37,407 nucleotides of DNA from Burkholderiaceae bacterium (GTDB lineage: Bacteria > Pseudomonadota > Gammaproteobacteria > Burkholderiales > Burkholderiaceae): contig CANHMJ010000001.1 in assembly GCA_947461805.1 (NCBI GenBank), positions 1 through 37,407 of the forward strand. The letters run 5' to 3'. A program made the position numbers and the translations under genes. Below the pieces are notes generated by a model. The model was not told the DNA's origin, made no database searches, and was given only the letters and a program-made list of their open reading frames with translations. Of the stretch, positions 1-7,381 are shown in pieces; positions within the stretch are counted from its first letter, which is position 1; each line of letters begins with the position of its first letter.

Positions 1-7
1 CAAAATC

Positions 8-83
8 TGGCGTCCCCAGGGGGATTCGAACCCCCGTACTCACCGTGAAAGGGTGATGTCCTAGGCCTCTAGACGATGGGGAC
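8..83 (-). tRNA. tRNA-Glu (anticodon UUC)
   Basis: Read on the minus strand, the segment folds as a complete cloverleaf of 76 bases with an encoded CCA end (positions 8-10). The anticodon loop carries TTC, and the T arm holds the standard GGTTCGAATCC. It delivers glutamate. It is the second tRNA downstream of gltX, whose product charges this very tRNA, so enzyme and substrate may share a transcript; that link is inference. Confidence 0.97.
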
Positions 84-123
84 CGTGGACTACCATTACT
101 ACATGTGCTGCCATTCTAAATGC

Positions 124-199
<76 letters not shown>

Positions 200-280
200 A
201 TAATCTCGCGTTGAAACTGCTACAACAACACAAGACATTTAAAACAATCCAAGATTTTAGCCTATTTTTGCGTACTCGCC

Positions 281-1696
281 CTATTTTTCGGTGGCAAGCA
301 CCCTCCTCAGGCGCTGCAGGGTTTCGGCCTTACCCAGGATAACCAAGACGGCATCGATTGCTGGGGTTTGGGTGGTGGCAAATAAGGCGTAGCGAACCGG
401 CATAGCCAAGGCTGGCATCTTCAATTCATGCTTTGCTAGAGCCGTCTTAAACGCTCCAGAAAACCCCTCTTTGCTGCCATCGCTGGCGTCAATTGCAAGA
501 ATCAAATCGGTCATTGCTGGACGAATATTGACTGGAATATTGGCATCGATTTCTTGCTGCGAAAAGGCCGGCGCCGGCAAATAAAACAGCTTAGCGCCAT
601 CGGCAATTTCCAGCAAGGTATTCGCGCGGTCTTTCAGGAGACCAACCACCTGAACAAAGTCAGGACCCTGTCCTGCTTCCGGAATAACAATCCCGCGCTC
701 GAGAGCAAATGGCTTGACCTTCTCAGCCAGTTTTGCCGCATCGCTGTGCTGAATGTAATGGTGATTAAGCCAAAGTAACTTTTCAGGGTTGTGCTGTGCT
801 GGCGAGCGTCCTAAATGATCCAAATCAAACCAGCCCACAAATTGATCCCGAGTGAAGACTTCAGCATCGCCATGAGCCCAGCCCAAGCGCGCTAAATAAT
901 TCAGAATGGCTTCAGGCAAATACCCTTCACGCTGGTAATCGCGCACACTCATGGCGCCATTGCGCTTACTCATCTTTTCACCTTCCTCATTGAGGACAGT
1001 TGGCAGATGGGCATAAATCGGCGGCGTGCCACCCAAAGCGCGCATGATATTAATTTGACGGGGGGTGTTATTGACATGATCGTCACCCCGAATCACATGG
1101 GTGATCTTCATATCAATATCGTCCACTACGACGCAAAAGTTATACGTCGGTGTGCCATCGGGTCTGGCAATAACAAGATCATCGAGTTCGTCATTGCTGA
1201 TTTCAATTTGGCCTTTAACCGCATCTTGCCAAATGACAGAGCCACCAATTGGATTTTTAAAGCGAATCACCGGCAATACGCCTTCCGGTACAGGTGGCAA
1301 GACTTTGCCAGGCTCTGGTCGCCACAGGCCGTTATAGCGCGGCTTCTCTTTATTAGCCATTTGCTGATCGCGCAAGGCATTGAGTTCCGCTTCACTCATA
1401 TAGCAAGGGTATGCGAGGCCTGATTTCAGCATCTCTGCAATCACTTCACGGTAGCGATCCATGTGCTGCATTTGATAGATTGGGCCTTCATCGATATCAA
1501 GGCCAAGCCAAGCCATCCCGTCGATGATTACATCCACTGCCTCTTGGGATGAGCGCTCAAGGTCGGTATCTTCAATGCGCAGAATAAAAGCACCGCCATG
1601 GTGGCGCGCAAACGCCCATGGATACAGTGCGCTACGCAGGTTGCCAAGGTGGATAAAGCCAGTCGGACTAGGAGCAAATCGGGTACGTATAGACAT
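281..1696 (-). CDS. gltX: Glutamyl-tRNA synthetase
   Basis: Cytoplasmic class I aminoacyl-tRNA synthetase that charges tRNA-Glu with glutamate using ATP. The 471-residue protein is the normal bacterial GltX length. The HIGH-type signature is HLGN at residues 16-19 within FAPSPTGFIHLGN, and the KMSKR loop is at 241-245. A C-terminal anticodon-binding region is present, so this is not the short GluQ paralogue. ATG start at 1696, with no purine-rich ribosome site in front of it. A -10-like GATAAT lies only 7 bases upstream, so the message may be leaderless. The gene is divergent from hslO, and tRNA-Ala and tRNA-Glu follow on the same strand. Confidence 0.97.
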   Translation of the reverse strand: MSIRTRFAPSPTGFIHLGNLRSALYPWAFARHHGGAFILRIEDTDLERSSQEAVDVIIDGMAWLGLDIDEGPIYQMQHMDRYREVIAEMLKSGLAYPCYMSEAELNALRDQQMANKEKPRYNGLWRPEPGKVLPPVPEGVLPVIRFKNPIGGSVIWQDAVKGQIEISNDELDDLVIARPDGTPTYNFCVVVDDIDMKITHVIRGDDHVNNTPRQINIMRALGGTPPIYAHLPTVLNEEGEKMSKRNGAMSVRDYQREGYLPEAILNYLARLGWAHGDAEVFTRDQFVGWFDLDHLGRSPAQHNPEKLLWLNHHYIQHSDAAKLAEKVKPFALERGIVIPEAGQGPDFVQVVGLLKDRANTLLEIADGAKLFYLPAPAFSQQEIDANIPVNIRPAMTDLILAIDASDGSKEGFSGAFKTALAKHELKMPALAMPVRYALFATTQTPAIDAVLVILGKAETLQRLRRVLATEK

Positions 1697-1703
1697 AGCC
1701 AGT

Positions 1704-1732
1704 ATTATCTCAGGTCAAGCAAATCAAGGCAA
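1704..1732 (-). promoter_or_regulatory. Candidate sigma-70 promoter of gltX
   Basis: On the minus strand TTGCCT (1727-1732) and GATAAT (1704-1709) are separated by 17 bases. They match the -35 consensus at 4 of 6 and the -10 consensus at 5 of 6 positions. The expected start of transcription falls at or within about two bases of the gltX ATG. Confidence 0.45.
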
Positions 1733-1752
1733 AACCAAGGATACTTTGGACC

Positions 1753-2718
1753 ATGAATGAATTACTTGTCTTTGTATGTGATGGCGCTCCTGTCCGCGGC
1801 GAAATTGTGTCGATTAGCACTGCATGGCAGTCGGTATTGGAGCGGCGCGATGACCCCCTTGTTATTCGTCAGATTCTGGGGGATTTTGTCGCCGCCGCGA
1901 CTTTACTCAGTGCTAGCCTTAAATTTGATGGCACCTTGATTATTCAGGCGCAAAGCAAGGGCCCGATTTCTCTTTTGGTAGTCGAATGCAGCTCGAACCT
2001 CACCATGCGTGCCACGGTTAAGTTATCGGTAGAGTCTTCCGAGATAGACCCGAACGCCACGCTAGCCGATTTGCTGGATGCCGCCAATACTGGCCGCCTT
2101 GTCATTACCTTAGATCCAAGTGACCGCCAGCCTGGACAGCCGCCCTATCAAGGCATCGTTGCTCTACAACAAGACCAAAATGGCATTGCTGTTCCTGTAA
2201 AAAATGCAGCCGAAGCCATCATGCTTTATATGCGCCATTCGGAACAATTGGAAACCCGCATCTGGCTCGCCTGCAATGAACACGTGGTGGGTGGCTTACT
2301 GTTGCAACGCTTGCCCAATTCTGGCGGGCATTTACACCTCGACTCGCAAACTGCAGCGGAAGGCTGGAGTCGCATTCAAGCCTTGGGGGAAACTATTACC
2401 AATGACGAGTTGCTGCAACTCAGTCCCGAGACCACGCTGCGTAGGCTCTTTTTAAACGAATCAAGCGAAGCTGGGGTGCGGGCCTTTCCAACAAGACCAG
2501 TCCAATTCGCCTGCCGCTGTTCGCGCCAAAAGGTGGCCGATGTCTTGCGCATGTTAGGTGAGGAGGAAGTCAATGGCATTCTCGCCGAACAAGGTGCCGT
2601 TGAAACGGGGTGTGAATTTTGCGGCAAGAGCTATCGATTTGATGCGGTGGACTGCATTCAGGTATTCAAAACCGACTTGTTAACCGATGCGACTCGGCCG
2701 CCATCGGGAGGGCATTAA
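1753..2718 (+). CDS. hslO: Redox-regulated chaperone Hsp33
   Basis: Cytoplasmic holdase activated by oxidation: a zinc-binding cysteine centre forms disulphides under oxidative stress and unfolds the linker to expose the substrate-binding surface. The 321-residue protein has the family's N-terminal core and a C-terminal zinc centre with Cys254, Cys256 (CRC) and Cys287, Cys290 (CEFC), matching CxC-x(27-32)-CxxC. ATG at 1753, with AAGGA about 12 bases upstream. It is divergent from gltX across 56 bases and converges on ftsB with only 14 bases between stop codons. No heat-shock promoter was recognised upstream. It is somewhat longer than the E. coli protein (about 290 residues). Confidence 0.95.
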   Translation: MNELLVFVCDGAPVRGEIVSISTAWQSVLERRDDPLVIRQILGDFVAAATLLSASLKFDGTLIIQAQSKGPISLLVVECSSNLTMRATVKLSVESSEIDPNATLADLLDAANTGRLVITLDPSDRQPGQPPYQGIVALQQDQNGIAVPVKNAAEAIMLYMRHSEQLETRIWLACNEHVVGGLLLQRLPNSGGHLHLDSQTAAEGWSRIQALGETITNDELLQLSPETTLRRLFLNESSEAGVRAFPTRPVQFACRCSRQKVADVLRMLGEEEVNGILAEQGAVETGCEFCGKSYRFDAVDCIQVFKTDLLTDATRPPSGGH

Positions 2719-2732
2719 GAGGCCAAGCCCAC

Positions 2733-3065
2733 TTACTGCGGCTTTTGCGACTCTTTAGCGAGTCCATCCTGCTTTGCTTGCGCTACTGATTTATCGCTTG
2801 GCAGAATTTGCACAAAGTACTCGCCCGATTTGAGCATGCCGTGTTCTGCCCGGGCACGTTCTTCAATGGCACGCGTGCCGGATTTCAAATCATTGACATC
2901 GCCCGCTAGTTTTGTATTACGCAGAGCAAGGGCCTGGTTCAACTCTTTTTGATCCTTAAGTTGCTGTTCCATTTCGTAGACCTTGAACCAACCACCCTTC
3001 CCTAACCAGAGCGGGTATTGGATTGCGATCAGCAAACCAAACATGGAATAAATAATGAGTCGCAT
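2733..3065 (-). CDS. ftsB: Cell division protein FtsB
   Basis: Small bitopic inner-membrane protein of the divisome that forms the FtsQ-FtsB-FtsL complex. The 110 residues start with one hydrophobic segment (about residues 2-20). A coiled-coil-prone stretch rich in Q, K, E and L follows (about 29-65), then a septum-initiator-type region with a conserved RARAEHGMLKSGE stretch. The gene is last in the pyrG-kdsA-eno-ftsB operon, 19 bases after eno, which is its usual place in proteobacteria. ATG at 3065. The C-terminal 20 residues are polar and probably unstructured. Confidence 0.92.
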   Translation of the reverse strand: MRLIIYSMFGLLIAIQYPLWLGKGGWFKVYEMEQQLKDQKELNQALALRNTKLAGDVNDLKSGTRAIEERARAEHGMLKSGEYFVQILPSDKSVAQAKQDGLAKESQKPQ

Positions 3066-3084
3066 AACCTTGGAGAGTTGACTT

Positions 3085-4371
3085 TTATTTCTTCAGGTTA
3101 TAAAAAACCGATTTACCGGGATAAGTGGCAACATCACCCAAGTCTTCTTCAATGCGCAATAACTGGTTGTACTTAGCAATCCGATCTGAACGCGACAGCG
3201 ATCCGGTTTTAATCTGCCCTGCATTAGTACCAACCGCAATATCCGCAATCGTACTGTCTTCGGTTTCACCAGAGCGATGGGAAATAACGGCAGTGTAATT
3301 AGCGCGCTTGGCCATTTCAATTGCAGCAAAGGTTTCAGTCAAGGTACCGATTTGATTAATCTTGATGAGGATCGAATTAGCAACGCCCTTTTCGATGCCT
3401 TCTTTTAGGATGCGCGTATTAGTAACAAACAAATCATCACCAACCAGCTGAATCTTTTTGCCCAGCTTTTGCGTTAGGTCGGCCCAGCCATCCCAGTCAC
3501 TCTCGTGCATACCATCTTCGATCGAAACAATGGGGAACTGATCGGCTAAATTACCTAAGTAATCCGAGAACTCAGTCGAGCTAAGCTGCAGGCCCTCACC
3601 AGCGAGATGGTATTTGCCATCTTTATAAAATTCACTTGCAGCGCAATCCAGTGCCAGGAGAACATCTTCGCCAGCGTTGTAACCCGCTTTTTCAATAGCG
3701 AGCAAAATGGTTTCAAGGCATTCTTTATTGCTGGTAAAGTTCGGCGCAAAGCCACCCTCATCACCAACTGATGTTGGCATATTCTTATCGTGCAGAATTT
3801 TCTTGAGGGCGTGGAAGATCTCGGCGCCACAACGCAATGCCTCACGGAAGGTTTCAGTACCCACCGGCATGATCATAAATTCTTGAATGTCGAGGCTATT
3901 GTTTGCATGCGCACCACCATTGACGATGTTCATCATCGGAACCGGAAGTTGCATGGCGCCGGAGCCGCCGAAATAGCGGTACAAAGGCAAACCAGCTTCT
4001 TCTGCAGCAGCGCGAGCCACGGCCATGGAGACAGCCAAAGTGGCATTTGCACCAAGACGCGCTTTATTATGGGTGCCATCGAGTTCATTAATGGTGCGGT
4101 CCAAGAAAGCTTGCTCACTGGCATCGAGCCCCATTACCGCTTCAGCAATTTCAGTATTGATGTTTTGAACGGCTTTGAGAACACCCTTACCTAAGTAGCG
4201 CTCGGCATCGCCATCGCGCATCTCAATCGCTTCACGTGAGCCTGTAGAGGCCCCCGATGGAACTGCAGCCCGAGCCATCACACCAGACTCAAGAAGTACA
4301 TCGCACTCTACCGTTGGATTACCGCGTGAATCTAAAATTTCTCTACCGATAATATCGACGATGGCGCTCAT
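3085..4371 (-). CDS. eno: Enolase (phosphopyruvate hydratase)
   Basis: Glycolytic enzyme converting 2-phosphoglycerate to phosphoenolpyruvate; in many bacteria also part of the RNA degradosome. The 428 residues are full length. Visible signatures are the GDEGGFAPN loop, the LIKINQIGTLTET enolase signature with the catalytic lysine at about residue 337, SHRSGETED, and the C-terminal KTGSLSRSDR. ATG at 4371 is preceded by GAGGAG about 6 bases upstream. It begins 10 bases after the kdsA stop, so its ribosome site overlaps the end of kdsA, which fits co-transcription with pyrG and kdsA. Confidence 0.98.
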   Translation of the reverse strand: MSAIVDIIGREILDSRGNPTVECDVLLESGVMARAAVPSGASTGSREAIEMRDGDAERYLGKGVLKAVQNINTEIAEAVMGLDASEQAFLDRTINELDGTHNKARLGANATLAVSMAVARAAAEEAGLPLYRYFGGSGAMQLPVPMMNIVNGGAHANNSLDIQEFMIMPVGTETFREALRCGAEIFHALKKILHDKNMPTSVGDEGGFAPNFTSNKECLETILLAIEKAGYNAGEDVLLALDCAASEFYKDGKYHLAGEGLQLSSTEFSDYLGNLADQFPIVSIEDGMHESDWDGWADLTQKLGKKIQLVGDDLFVTNTRILKEGIEKGVANSILIKINQIGTLTETFAAIEMAKRANYTAVISHRSGETEDSTIADIAVGTNAGQIKTGSLSRSDRIAKYNQLLRIEEDLGDVATYPGKSVFYNLKK

Positions 4372-4381
4372 GAACTTCTCC

Positions 4382-5233
4382 TCAAAACTGCTCTTCTAAA
4401 AAAGTACCGCTTTTCTTCACAACCGCATCGATTGCAACAAGCGATTCCAATAATTCCTTCATGCGATTTAATGGCACTGCATTTGGCCCATCGGATAGCG
4501 CCTTTGCTGGGTCAGGATGGGTCTCCATAAAAAGGCCGCTAATGCCGACTGCCATTGCAGCGCGCGCCAACACAGGGACAAATTCACGCTGTCCACCGCT
4601 ACTGCCGCCTTGTCCGCCTGGCAACTGCACAGAATGGGTTGCATCAAATACGACTGGCGCATGGGTCTGACGCAGGATGGCAAGGCTACGCATATCCGAC
4701 ACTAAATTGTTGTAACCAAACGAGGCGCCACGTTCGCAAACCATAAATTGATCCGGCACATTTGCTTCTGCTGCCGCATCACGGGCCTTCTGAATCACAT
4801 TAAGCATCTCATGCGGAGATAGAAACTGGCCCTTCTTAAAATTCACGGGTTTACCGCTTTGCGCGCAAGCCCGAATAAAGTCAGTCTGGCGGCATAAAAA
4901 AGCCGGTGTTTGCATCACATCCACCACCGCAGCGACGGAGGCAATTTCGCTAATGTCATGCACGTCCGTCAAAATCGGCACACCAACCTCTTTGCGGACT
5001 TTAGCCAAAATCGCTAAACCCTTTTCCATGCCAAGACCCCGAAAGGAGTTGCCTGAGGTTCGATTGGCTTTGTCAAAGGAAGACTTGTAAATAAATGGAA
5101 TGCCAAGTGAAGTCGTGATTTCTTTCAGCGTGCCGGCAATGTCCAAAGCCGACTGCTCAGACTCAATCACGCAGGGGCCAGCAATTAAGAAGAAACGTCG
5201 ATCGAGACCGACATCAAATCCACAGAGTTTCAT
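4382..5233 (-). CDS. kdsA: 3-deoxy-D-manno-octulosonate 8-phosphate synthase
   Basis: Condenses phosphoenolpyruvate with arabinose 5-phosphate to give KDO 8-phosphate, the first committed step toward the KDO sugar of lipopolysaccharide, so the organism makes an outer membrane with LPS. The 283-residue TIM-barrel protein shows GPCVIES (19-25), KSSFDKANRTS (50-60) and GASFGYNNLVSDMR. Its ATG at 5233 overlaps the pyrG stop in an ATGA, which implies translational coupling. Its product and that of pyrG meet in the CMP-KDO pathway, since CTP activates KDO. Confidence 0.97.
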   Translation of the reverse strand: MKLCGFDVGLDRRFFLIAGPCVIESEQSALDIAGTLKEITTSLGIPFIYKSSFDKANRTSGNSFRGLGMEKGLAILAKVRKEVGVPILTDVHDISEIASVAAVVDVMQTPAFLCRQTDFIRACAQSGKPVNFKKGQFLSPHEMLNVIQKARDAAAEANVPDQFMVCERGASFGYNNLVSDMRSLAILRQTHAPVVFDATHSVQLPGGQGGSSGGQREFVPVLARAAMAVGISGLFMETHPDPAKALSDGPNAVPLNRMKELLESLVAIDAVVKKSGTFLEEQF

Positions 5234-6891
5234 GCTGCCACCGTTTGGTTTGCATCGTGGTGCACCAATGCCGCTTTAATGTAAGCCAAAAAGAGTGGAT
5301 GGCCATCGCGAGGCGTCGAGGTAAATTCAGGGTGAAACTGCACACCAAAAAACCAGGGATGCATGGCTTTGGGTAGTTCCATCATCTCGGGCAATGATTC
5401 GGTTGGAGTGCGAGCTGAGATAACCAGTCCAGATTCCTCTAAACGGGGTACATAAATATTATTGACCTCATAACGGTGGCGATGACGTTCGTTGACTTCA
5501 TCGCCATAAATGGTGTGCGCCAAGGTATTCGCTTTCACTGGGCAGCGCTGCGAACCTAAGCGCATCGTGCCGCCCAAATCCGAATCATCACCCCGTTTTT
5601 CTACACGCCCTTCGCGATCAAGCCATTCCGTAATGAGCGCCACAACGGGGTGCGCTGTTTCAGGATCAAACTCGGTACTGTTAGCCCCTGTAATATGCGC
5701 TACATGGCGGGCAAATTCGATGACCGCCAACTGCATGCCCAAGCAAATGCCGAGGTAAGGAATGCGATTTTCACGGGCATAACGGATAGCAGCAATCTTG
5801 CCTTCGGTACCGCGCTTACCAAAACCACCCGGCACAAGAACGGCGTCGAGATTAGCGAGGCAATCAACCCCATCTTTTTCTACCTGCTCTGAATCAATGT
5901 AGCGAATATTCACCCGGGTGTGGTTATGAATACCGGCGTGCCGTAAGGCTTCAATTAAAGATTTATAGGACTCGGTTAAGTCGACGTACTTACCAACCAT
6001 GCCAATCGTGACTTCATGTTGGGGATTTTCCATCTCGTAAACCAAATGGGTCCATACGGAAAGATCGGCTGGCTTTGCTTCTATTTGTAGTTCGCGGCAG
6101 ATCAGATCATCCATGCCTTGCTCGTGCAGCATCTGTGGAATCTTGTAAATCGTATCGACATCCCACACGGAGATGACCGACTCTTCCCGTACGTTCGAAA
6201 ATAAGGAAATCTTTGCGCGCTCGTCCTCTGGAATCGGACGATCGGCGCGGCACAGCAAAACGGTCGGCATGATGCCAATCTCGCGCAACTTTTGCACGGA
6301 GTGCTGGGTTGGCTTTGTTTTTAGTTCGCCAGCACTAATTAGATAAGGAACTAAAGTCAGGTGGACAAAGGCGCAGCTGTGGGGCGGCAAGCGCAGGCTC
6401 ATTTGGCGCGCAGCCTCTAAAAACGGCAGGGATTCAATATCACCTACGGTCCCGCCAATTTCGCAAATGGCGACATCTACTTGACCATCATGGCTGGCTT
6501 TAGCGCCCCGCTCGACAAAGGCTTGGATTTCGTTAGTAATGTGCGGAATGACCTGCACGGTCTTCCCTAGATACTCTCCGCGACGCTCCTTACGGATCAC
6601 GGATTCGTAAATCTGACCGGTCGTAAAGTTATTGCTCTTGCGCATCTTGGCAGATACAAAGCGCTCGTAGTGCCCCAGATCCAAATCGGTCTCTGCGCCG
6701 TCTTCCGTCACAAAGACTTCGCCGTGCTGAAATGGGCTCATAGTGCCCGGATCAACGTTTATGTAAGGGTCTAGTTTTAGGAGGGTGACTTTCAGGCCGC
6801 GGGATTCGAGAATCGCGGCAAGCGAGGCAGCTGCAATTCCTTTCCCTAGGGAAGAAACTACGCCACCAGTGACAAAAACGTATTTGGTCAT
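5230..6891 (-). CDS. pyrG: CTP synthase
   Basis: Makes CTP from UTP, ATP and glutamine; the cytoplasmic enzyme can form filaments. The 553 residues comprise an N-terminal amidoligase domain beginning TGGVVSSLGKGI (residues 9-20) and a class I glutaminase domain. The glutaminase nucleophile is Cys383 in GICLGMQ, and His520/Glu522 lie in FHPEF. ATG at 6891. First gene of the operon with kdsA (4-base overlap), eno and ftsB, behind the promoter at 6919-6946. No attenuator-like structure was recognised in the short leader. Confidence 0.98.
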   Translation of the reverse strand: MTKYVFVTGGVVSSLGKGIAAASLAAILESRGLKVTLLKLDPYINVDPGTMSPFQHGEVFVTEDGAETDLDLGHYERFVSAKMRKSNNFTTGQIYESVIRKERRGEYLGKTVQVIPHITNEIQAFVERGAKASHDGQVDVAICEIGGTVGDIESLPFLEAARQMSLRLPPHSCAFVHLTLVPYLISAGELKTKPTQHSVQKLREIGIMPTVLLCRADRPIPEDERAKISLFSNVREESVISVWDVDTIYKIPQMLHEQGMDDLICRELQIEAKPADLSVWTHLVYEMENPQHEVTIGMVGKYVDLTESYKSLIEALRHAGIHNHTRVNIRYIDSEQVEKDGVDCLANLDAVLVPGGFGKRGTEGKIAAIRYARENRIPYLGICLGMQLAVIEFARHVAHITGANSTEFDPETAHPVVALITEWLDREGRVEKRGDDSDLGGTMRLGSQRCPVKANTLAHTIYGDEVNERHRHRYEVNNIYVPRLEESGLVISARTPTESLPEMMELPKAMHPWFFGVQFHPEFTSTPRDGHPLFLAYIKAALVHHDANQTVAA

Positions 6892-6918
6892 CGCGCTTTG
6901 GCTCTGTTGGAAATTCTA

Positions 6919-6946
6919 ATTATACCGATACCTTGATCAGAATCAA
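6919..6946 (-). promoter_or_regulatory. Sigma-70 promoter of the pyrG operon
   Basis: Minus strand: TTGATT (6941-6946), a 16-base spacer, and a perfect TATAAT (6919-6924). The expected transcription start is about 6912, giving a leader of roughly 20 bases before the pyrG ATG at 6891. It is the strongest sigma-70-type promoter I found in the window. Confidence 0.65.
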
Positions 6947-7023
6947 AAATTTGGGCCCGGCAGTAAAATGACGGTTTAAAGACAAATCCCCATTTATCCC
7001 AAGGGGATAGAGAGTATGCAGTC

Positions 7024-7212
7024 ATGCGCTTTGTATTTGCCCTTTTAATTACCATTCTGTCTCTGTTCTATTTTTTACCCTTTGCGATTGCGTTTTATAA
7101 AAAACGAATCAATACTGGCGCCATTTTTGCCCTCAATCTGTTTTTGGGCTGGTCTTTAATTGGGTGGGTGATTGCCCTGGTTTGGGCTCTGAAGGCTGAA
7201 CATACCCTTTAA
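7024..7212 (+). CDS. Small membrane protein, superinfection immunity family
   Basis: A 62-residue protein made almost entirely of two hydrophobic segments (about residues 3-24 and 32-56) joined by the basic turn FYKKRINTG. The second segment reads NLFLGWSLIGWVIALVWAL, which matches the pattern I know for the superinfection immunity protein family (PF14373). That family is named for phage T4 Imm but is common as a chromosomal gene without phage context. ATG at 7024, with GAGAG about 10 bases upstream. It is divergent from pyrG and closed by its own terminator. Its real role in the cell is unknown; protection against phage DNA entry is only a family-name suggestion. Confidence 0.8.
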   Translation: MRFVFALLITILSLFYFLPFAIAFYKKRINTGAIFALNLFLGWSLIGWVIALVWALKAEHTL

Positions 7213-7224
7213 GGTCTTTTGGAC

Positions 7225-7264
7225 ATTAAATCGACTTATTTAGGTCGATTTAATAGCGTTTTTT
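7225..7264 (+). terminator. Rho-independent terminator after the superinfection-immunity gene
   Basis: A perfect 11-base inverted repeat (ATTAAATCGAC at 7225-7235 and its complement at 7244-7254) with an 8-base loop, followed by AGCG and a run of T at 7259-7264. The stem is A+T-rich, so it may be only moderately efficient. It separates the small membrane gene from the acnB promoter just downstream. Confidence 0.7.
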
Positions 7265-7274
7265 ACAAATTTTA

Positions 7275-7304
7275 TTGTCCATAAACGAGCCAAAACATTA
7301 CAAT
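7275..7304 (+). promoter_or_regulatory. Candidate sigma-70 promoter of acnB
   Basis: TTGTCC (7275-7280) and TACAAT (7299-7304) are separated by 18 bases, matching 4 of 6 and 5 of 6 consensus positions. The pair follows the preceding terminator directly. The expected start near 7311 leaves a leader of about 70 bases before the acnB ATG at 7382. Confidence 0.45.
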
Positions 7305-7381
7305 TGACTGGATCGAGGTCAAGCTCCTTGCCGATCTCGCATTGCCATTTGATTGACAACCCCTTATTCATAGGAAACGCG

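Noticed and set aside
261..288. Direct repeat CCTATTTTT, period 19, at the gltX end
   Set aside because: On the gltX strand these are A runs, without a hairpin, and overlap the stop codon region; probably chance.
1007..1423. Plus-strand open frame of 138 codons inside gltX
   Set aside because: Complementary to conserved GltX sequence and has no recognisable protein features.
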